Under the pieces are notes generated by a model, which worked only from the letters and a program-made list of their open reading frames with translations, searched no databases and had not been told where the DNA came from. The translations under genes were made by a program, and so were the position numbers. From the NCBI GenBank assembly GCA_029204225.1, contig CM055101.1, positions 60,299,392 to 60,363,391 on the forward strand: DNA of 64,000 bases, read 5' to 3'. The stretch is from Diphasiastrum complanatum. Its lineage: Eukaryota > Streptophyta > Lycopodiopsida > Lycopodiales > Lycopodiaceae. Each line of letters begins with the position of its first letter. Within the stretch, counting starts at the first letter, position 1. Of this stretch, positions 57,500 to 64,000 are shown piece after piece.

Positions 57500-58818
57500 T
57501 TTAAGTCCATTTTTTATTTTGTTTAGAGACATGGTATTTACTTCATTCATGCATAGCTTCTTTATCTCTTTATGTTTTATCTCTTATGCTAAGCATAGCT
57601 TTTTCTTGATCTCCTTCTGCTTTGTCTCCTATGCTTAGCATAGTTTTTTCTTTATCTTTTTATGTTTTATCTCCTATGTTTAAGCATAGCTTCTTCTTTG
57701 TCTTTTTATGTGTTAATTCTTTGGACGACAAACGCTTAAATACTAATTAAAAATTTCGTCATCATTTAAAAGATATTTTTCTTGATACAAGAATTGTAAT
57801 TTGAAAAACTTTTAAAATTTTAGAAAAAAATTAAAAACTTTTGTTTAAGTAAGCAAAAAGTTTTAGTTTAGTTATTCTAGTGGTTGTGTGTCTAATGAAT
57901 TTATTTTGAATATTATTATTATTTCATATAAGCTAATTTGCAGTTATTAATAAAAATCTATCAACAAAATTTTAGTAGCTTGATTAATTTTCTTGCAAAA
58001 TACAACATTTTTTTAGCATTAAAATATCTTTATTTGAAGCATTTTAAATATGGGTACATTTAGAAAAAAATTAAAAAATAAAAAAAATGGGTTTCCATGT
58101 CATTTCTCTTTTTTTTTGGTCATCGTGTTAATACTAGAAATGGTGTGCCTATGTTGGGACTTAGCCAAGATAGTGTGTTTCAATTGTTTCTGGTGGACTT
58201 CCTGCTCTGGTGTTTTATAGAGGTTGGGTCAACTAAATGCAATATCCATAAATAATGAAAAAACCTTTCTAAACTTGATGCTTTTTTGCCATTTTATTGT
58301 TGTTCAACTAACAGGCCTATCCTAGCAAAACGTAGAGCAAAAAAAAACATGGTTCTTTACTTTTCCGTAAACCGCATCAATTCAATACGATTTCGTAAAA
58401 CCCTGGCTGCAATCTTTCTTGATTTTGACTAACAAATCGAAAATGCAAAAGATTCTATTCTCTAATTAACCACATAACATTTGTCATGCATTACGAAAAT
58501 TCAAACTCGAACTCCAACGATTTACTACCAAACTCCAAATAGTTCACTCGCTTAAAAGGATGCAACACAAAATGCAAGCTTTGATCAATACATATTAGAA
58601 CTCTGAACAGAGAACTACATAGTTAGTGGTGATTTCAAAACTACATATCAGACGTTATTGCAAGCACTCTGAACCCTAGTTTACTTTTTCACAACGTAAG
58701 ACGATTCCATATCTTACTATAAAGATGTTCCGTTCAGTACAATTAGGTAAGTACGAAATGGAACGTTACTAGGTGTGGAAAAGAAAGGCCCTTTACAACA
58801 TTCTACGTAATGCTATGA
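57500..58818. other. Unassigned AT-rich DNA
   Basis: Contains three imperfect repeats of about 60 bp around GCATAGCTT.TTCTT (57545-57700). Probably includes the leader of copia B at the right. Confidence 0.4.
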
Positions 58819-60175
58819 ATGCACAACATTATCTCCTCTATCCCATTGAAAAATAGGATTGGCCTCAAGGTTGAGTTTGATAGAGATGCTTGTATGATCA
58901 AAAGGAAGGATGCCTTGATTGGAAAAGGTAAAAGGCAAGGGAAATTGTTCAAACTAGATGCTTGTGTTATTGTTAACCAAGTTGGATGTGTTGCAAGAAA
59001 GCAAATACCTATTCAAGAGGTTTGGCATAAAAGGATGGGACACCTCAACTTCACATCATTAAAGGTAATGGCTAGAAAGAAGTAGGTCTTCCAAATTCCT
59101 TAAGAGGCATCAATCATGTTTGTGCGTCTTGTGCTTTGTCTAAGTCACATAGACTACCTTATACTAGGTCTACATCTAGATCTACAAAGCCTTTTCAACT
59201 TGTAAATTCGGATATTCATGGATTTACTACAATTAGCAATAGTGGAGCTAAGATGTATGTAACTTTCATTGATGATTTTAGTAGATTTTGTTGGATCTAT
59301 CTATTAAAGAGAAAAGATGAAGTGTGTCTTTGTTAAGTTCAAGAATGAAAGGGAGACCAATTTTTCACAAAGATCAAGTGCTTAAGGAGTGACAATGGTG
59401 GTGAGTACATATCTACCAAGTTCAAGGCCTTTTGTGATGAGCATGGGATCAAGAGGGAGTATACAATATCAAGGATGCCACAACAAAATGGAGTGGCTAA
59501 AAGGAAGAATAAGACTTTATATGAAAGTGCTAAAGCCATGAGGTTAAGTGCTAATCTTGATAAACCATTTTGGGATCAAGCTTTGTTGTGTGCCAATTTC
59601 TTGTGCAGTAGGTGACCGAGTGCTATTTTGGATGGAAGGACACCTTTTGAGATGCTATTCAAGAGGAGGCCGAGTGTCAACTTTCTAAGAACTTTTGGAT
59701 GCACATGCTATGTCAACATTACTCTTGATGATAGGACCAATGAGGATCCATCTTCAAGAAGAAGTATTTTTGTTGGATATAGTGAGGTGAGTAAAGCCTA
59801 CAAGGTTTACATTCCTACTACTAACAAAGTGATTGTTGGTAGAGATGTCATTTTTTATGAGGGGAACAATCCAAAAGTTTCTTCAAGTACTATTGATGTT
59901 GATGTGGATGGATCTAATATTCTTGATGTTGATGTAAAGGATCCTACTTTAGATGGTGATGATGATGGTCAAAAGCCAAGGAGAACATCAAGGGAAAGAA
60001 AGTACCTTCAAGGCTCACATATGATAACCTCTTTTGATGAACCTACAAGTGTAGATGAAGCAAGGAAAGAAGAAGAGTGGATATCGATCCAAGCAATGGA
60101 TCTTGAGTATCAAGCTCTTATGAAGAATGGAACATGGAGATTGGTGGAGTTACCTAAGGACAAGGAAGGTATTGG
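58819..60175 (+). pseudogene. Ty1/copia element B: pre-integrase, integrase and start of RT
   Basis: 58819-59085 has VWHKRMGHLNFTSLKVMA (pre-integrase). 59136-59336 has FQLVNSDIHGF and FIDDFSRFCWIYLLK. In other frames the integrase continues with SDNGGEYI and ISRMPQQNGVAKRKN. 59628 onward has GRTPFEMLFKRRPSVNFLR, FGCTCYV, FVGYSE and the RT lead-in AMDLEYQALMKNGTW to GIGC. Here copia similarity breaks off. Confidence 0.83.
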
Positions 60176-60829
60176 ATGTTTTCATGTTTTTACATCAAGT
60201 AATGGATCTGGAAAAAAAAGTTTGTTCAATGACTCTGACGGTCAAGTTGATGATCAAGAGGTTGATCTCAAAGGGTTTCAACATGGCCAAAGGGAAGTTG
60301 ACAATTTGGAACTAGTCAAGAGCATCAAAGGAGAGGTAATTGGCAAAGATGTTATGGATATGGTTTTGCAGGTTATTGAAGACTCAAGTAAGGTCAAAGG
60401 AGTAGCAAGGAAGTGTTGTTCAAGTTTACTTTACTTGTTATATCTCATGTTTGAGCATTTTCATGTGGATGTGTACAAATTGTCAAGATATGGTAAAACC
60501 AGCTACATTGGTGAGCATCATTTTGATGTTGGATTTGTACTAGCGTTACTGGCTGGTTTTGTTGATGGAAATGAATCTATTGGAGGCTCATTATGTCACT
60601 CATTCATGGCCAAGTCATCAAGTGATGATGGCATCTCTATGGCAAGATGGAGATGGAGGCTCATTTAGAAGTGTCATGGTGGATACATGGCAACAAAGGA
60701 CAAAGAAGGAGGAGACATGCAAGCAAATGTTGATCACTCACATTTATTGTTTGTTTGCTGTATTTTTCCAGAGAGTTCAAAGTTGATAGCATGGAGGAGT
60801 CATCTCATTTACATTCTATGTGATTCTTC
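60176..60829 (+). other. Non-copia open segment replacing RT in copia B
   Basis: The frame that started in copia B stays open for about 160 more codons (to 60668) with sequence that shows no RT motif. It has acidic patches, DSDGQVDDQEVD, and a hydrophobic segment (CSSLLYLLYLMF). Copia sequence resumes at about 60830. Confidence 0.5.
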
Positions 60830-61000
60830 ATGGCTTATTGAGGTGCTATATCATTTTGTGAGGGAGCAAGTCATTGCAAAGGAGGTGGAGCTTCAACATG
60901 TGTCCTCATGGGAATGTGTAGCTGATATCTTCACCAAAGCATTGGGAAAAGACTGTTCATGAAGCATAGGACATCACTTGGAGTGTTATCAAAGTCCATG
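60830..61000 (+). pseudogene. Copia B RNase H C terminus
   Basis: YHFVREQVIAKEVELQHV and ADIFTKALGK are the end of copia RNase H. A purine tract follows near 61015-61030, and LTR-like sequence probably extends to about 61.4 kb. Confidence 0.75.
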
Positions 61001-61639
61001 CTAAAACTGGTTGAAGAGAGAGTGTGAAAGATTCAACTAGTTTAGTCATATTTGTTGCATTTCTATATTTGGCAAATTGAGGCCAACTTTGTTTTTGACT
61101 TTTCAAAGCTCATTAGTCTAAATTTCATCTGAATAAACACTTTTTGAAAGTGTGAAGGCAAGTTTGAGTAGATTCAAATTTAAATGTTGGGTACATTGAA
61201 TCTAGACCCAAAAATAGTAGGGTTAGCATTTTGGAGGGAAAGCCAAGTGGCCAAATAGGGTTTGGACCTATTATAAAAGGATGTAACTCGTGGAGAAGAT
61301 TGGCAAGATTGGTGGAGTAGCTTCTTTTGTAACCAAAGATCTTTAGATGATTTGGATCTGAATTGATCCCAAATCTCTCACAATTAATATACCTTCATAT
61401 TTTGTTTTCATGGAATACTAAGCTAGAAAAGGATGAAAAGCTTTAAGGAAAAATAGGAAATATTCCTCATAAACCAAGCATAGGAGCAGACAAAGCTCGT
61501 TGATTTTTATCAGATTATTTTGAAAAGTCTACAAGGATCCAATATTCAGTTTGGAAAGATGTTATTTCTACAATGCAAGACTTTGAAGATAAAGGAACAA
61601 CAAGGCTGAAGAAGGTTAAATTTTGGAGAAAGCTCGATA

Positions 61640-61885
61640 ACATGGTTAACCTGTTTAGAAAAGAAAAACTCTCTAATATTGTGCTCCGTTCTACAGGGCA
61701 GTGAAGTAGGTGATAAGGTCACTTTCTTAGGATGTTCATTGGAATATCATTGTCTAGGAAGCTCTTCATATAGCCTATGAGGACTTCCAAGTAAACTTTT
61801 ACAAGGACTCCACCTTGTGCACAATGCATGCCAAGAGAGTATTGCTCACCGGACATGCACCTCGTCATGAGGCTCAGAAACACTT
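61640..61885 (+). pseudogene. Histone H3-like pseudogene
   Basis: LFRKEKLSNIV matches the H3 alpha-N/loop (L-I-R-K-x-x-x-x-x-L-V). LRMF matches the LRFQ turn. In the next frame, AYEDFQVNFYKDSTLCTMHAKRV aligns residue for residue with the H3 alpha-2/alpha-3 segment ending LCAIHAKRV. After another shift, DMHLVMRLR aligns with the DIQLARRIR end. At least two frameshifts and several stops make it non-functional. The EDF where canonical H3 has EAY recalls some CENH3 proteins, but divergence makes this uncertain. Confidence 0.6.
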
Positions 61886-62525
61886 ATGATCAATTGTTCA
61901 AGAATGGTTTTTACCACTAGGCCACAACCTCTTGAGAGAGGGGCTATGCCTGCAAGACGAAAGAGGAAACAACCCAAACCCTCGAGGCCTAGGAAGATTA
62001 TTATCAGTGAGACCTCTTTGCCTACTCCTCCTCCCCCGAGTGGTCTTCTAGCTGGACCATCAAAGCATGCTAGTCCACCCACCACTCCTACCTACTCCAT
62101 GTCCTCATGCGAATGACAAGAATATCATTGTACATAAAATTATTTCAGATATAGATAAGAGTTTAATAGGGAATCTTTACAATGAATTATGTGCTAGATT
62201 TTTTGTTGATCCAAAAGACTCATTTTTGGATTCCAAGAGATATTTTGTTTTTGATGAGTATGTTGCACGAAAGATAGATGAGCTTGGAGGTCAAATTTTG
62301 TTTTGTATAGATTCCATCAACTACGTCAATCATATAAATACTGACTTCTACAATGCTTGGAAAGACAAGACAACAGATTTATTAGACCCAATAATCGAAG
62401 CGAGTATGATGCATTTGGTACATAGATGCAAAGGCGACATGACCAAAGATGTTGGTGTTGTCTCATATTTTTTTGACATAATCTTGATAGCTCCTCTGTG
62501 GTGGCCAAGTGTTTTCTCCATATAA
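61886..62525 (+). pseudogene. Unidentified coding relic before the Ulp1-like exons
   Basis: A basic, Pro-rich frame (61886-62116, RRKRKQPKPSRPRK) and a longer frame (62067-62525) with normal protein composition (KNIIVHKIISDIDKSLIGN, DEYVARKIDELGG). They could be one gene with the downstream Ulp1-like exons. Family not recognised. Confidence 0.35.
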
Positions 62526-63060
62526 CTTTGGAAACAAATGTTTTCATCATTCCTTGTAAAGAGCAAGTGACTCCGTAATTTGTAGATATTTTTTACATTG
62601 TTCTGTCAACTTTTATAATGCTTAAGTTACTCATTGATCTCTTGTTTGCAGTGGTCATTGGAGCGTGCACATCATTTTTGTAATGGTGGATTTCGATGGG
62701 AATATTAATTCTATCTATGTAAAATTGAATTCCCTAAGGTCCACCCATGACATATGAACTCCCTAAGGTCCACCCATGCATATATGGACTCCTTGTACAG
62801 TAGGATGATACAATGTTTTTCCAAGCCGGATGGGGCCAATGTAAATATTGACGTGGAGATTGTTGATGCACAAGTAAGTATTTTCAAGACCTATTTACTG
62901 ATTGTATGCAGTTAAATGTTCTTTCTGTTGAATGTTAAACTAACCATTATACTTTTTATGATTTTAGTCAGCTCAACAAGATGATGAATACATTTTTGGT
63001 TGGTTCTCCATCCGTAGTGTATAGGATTTTTTAGAATGGTACATAATGCAGCCCTCGACT
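62487..63060 (+). pseudogene. Ulp1/SENP-type (C48) protease relic
   Basis: Three exons with GT-AG borders are visible: to 62566 (NVFIIPCKEQ, donor GTGACT), 62652-62873 (GHWSVHIIF with the catalytic His; donor GTAAGT), and from 62968 (AQQDDEYIFGWF). In Ulp1 proteases the triad is HW..., a DSL, and a Q...DCG. Here DSL reads NSL and the nucleophile region DCG reads IFG, so Asp and Cys are both lost. A 29-bp tandem duplication (62731-62788) shifts the frame of exon 2, and the first splice junction also changes frame. C48 domains occur both in host SUMO proteases and in MULE transposons. Confidence 0.6.
62731..62788. repeat. 29-bp tandem duplication in the Ulp1-like relic
   Basis: TCCCTAAGGTCCACCCATG occurs twice, 29 bp apart. 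Removal of one copy restores the reading frame through to the next donor. Confidence 0.85.
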
Positions 63061-63584
63061 TTTGATATACAAGAGAAAAAATATATTATTAAATACATTA
63101 ATGTTTTAATCATGTAGCATTAAAGTTACGATTTGTTGGTTAATCAATTAACTGGGTGCTTTTGGCTTTGTAGTACTCCGACAACAAATGTTGGTAAATT
63201 TATTATCTCATGCAAAACTCTATCCAGCTACAACAACGGGAGGACTCGTGCATGGTAGATTCAATGTGTCCAATATTATCCAAGCCTTGATCTAATGGGG
63301 CCCAAATACCACTGTGATTTTTCCATCTTTGATAATGAAATGCTATAGTAGCATTCCTTTTTTATATTGTATATGATACATATGGATGAATGTTTGATTC
63401 TACATTCTATATTTTGCATTGGACTTCTGATCCCAATCTTTGTCCATAAATTCTTGTAAAAAATCATCTCATAGGTTTTTGCAAATAAACAATGTGGGGA
63501 TTTGACACACCTCAATGTTTGAAAAAGAATTTACAAGCATTGATATTGGAACAAACCAGTTCAAATGCACATTTTTTAATTTTG

Positions 63585-63654
<70 letters not shown>

Positions 63655-64000
63655 ATGATTTAGTCAATTCTATTGGTCCACATGATCAACCAATGTTGGT
63701 CAAACGAGATTTCACTCATGGACATGTGCACTTGAGTTGGTCCCAATGATAAAGGTTTTGCTTTAATTAAAAGCTTATATTGATGTTTTAATCATCTTCC
63801 CAAGATATGTAAATGAGACCTTGAAAATTAAGAGTGGAAAGCTAGGATTTGTGAGATTAGGGTTTTGGGGAGGAGAAGTAGCTATGAGTGAGAGAGAGAT
63901 TAAAAAGGGAATAGTTTATGAGAGAGAGAGATAATGTAGGATGTTGTACACAAAAAGAGATTCCCTAATTTTGATTGGGCCACGTATGCCCTAAAACTTC
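63061..64000. other. Unassigned DNA with GA tract
   Basis: A (GA)n tract lies at about 63589-63655, and shorter GA runs near 63890-63930. No coding region recognised. Confidence 0.5.

Overview
This window is nuclear DNA of a vascular plant with a large, transposon-rich genome. The evidence is tRNA-Met-type primer sites (TGGTATCAGAGC) next to LTRs, plant-type Ty3/gypsy chromoviruses, Ty1/copia, hAT and LINE remnants, TTTAGGG-type repeats, GT-AG introns, and long (CT)n/(GA)n tracts. Introns of about 18 and 22 kb packed with transposons fit a gymnosperm, fern or other large-genome plant. I cannot name the species.

The main result is one host gene, split so that no exon but the last is visible as an ORF. 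Seven exons on the minus strand (52,162 down to 10,439) join in frame through canonical GT-AG splice sites into a 209-codon protein of the NIP30/FAM192A (PSME3-interacting protein) family. Four introns are 158-285 bp. Intron 4 (33,016-51,278) and intron 6 (10,706-32,601) hold almost all the mobile DNA of the middle of the window. A TATA-like box and a GA tract lie just upstream of its start codon. A second probable host gene, a 73-aa single-exon membrane protein, is at 7,402-7,623 (+), with a 38-codon upstream ORF whose stop overlaps its start.

Layout: 1-1.5 kb, 3' end of an unidentified LTR element. 1.5-10.4 kb, mostly unassigned DNA with a MITE and the 73-aa gene. 10.4-10.7 kb, last NIP30 exon. 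Intron 6: a LINE (11.4-12.8 kb), chromovirus A (13.0-23.55 kb) with chromovirus B nested in it (16.45-22.57 kb), the 5' end of a third chromovirus C (23.77-25.26 kb), a telomere-motif tandem array (25.28-25.72 kb), an Argonaute PIWI relic (26.27-26.75 kb) and hAT sequences (28.9-31.65 kb). 32.6-33.0 kb, exons 6 and 5. Intron 4: a second LINE (33.65-35.06 kb), two hAT relics, copia and gypsy fragments, an inverted-repeat foldback, and chromovirus A2 with an internal deletion (47.1-50.3 kb). 51.28-52.16 kb, exons 4 to 1. 53.3-56.7 kb, copia on minus. 58.8-61.0 kb, copia on plus with a chimeric ORF. 61.6-63.1 kb, relics of a histone H3-like gene and a Ulp1-like protease gene.

Apart from the two host genes, every coding region is broken by stops, frameshifts, truncation or loss of catalytic residues. 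The retroelements are unlikely to be active, although the two LTRs of chromovirus B differ by only about five substitutions and one 2-bp indel, so that insertion looks recent.
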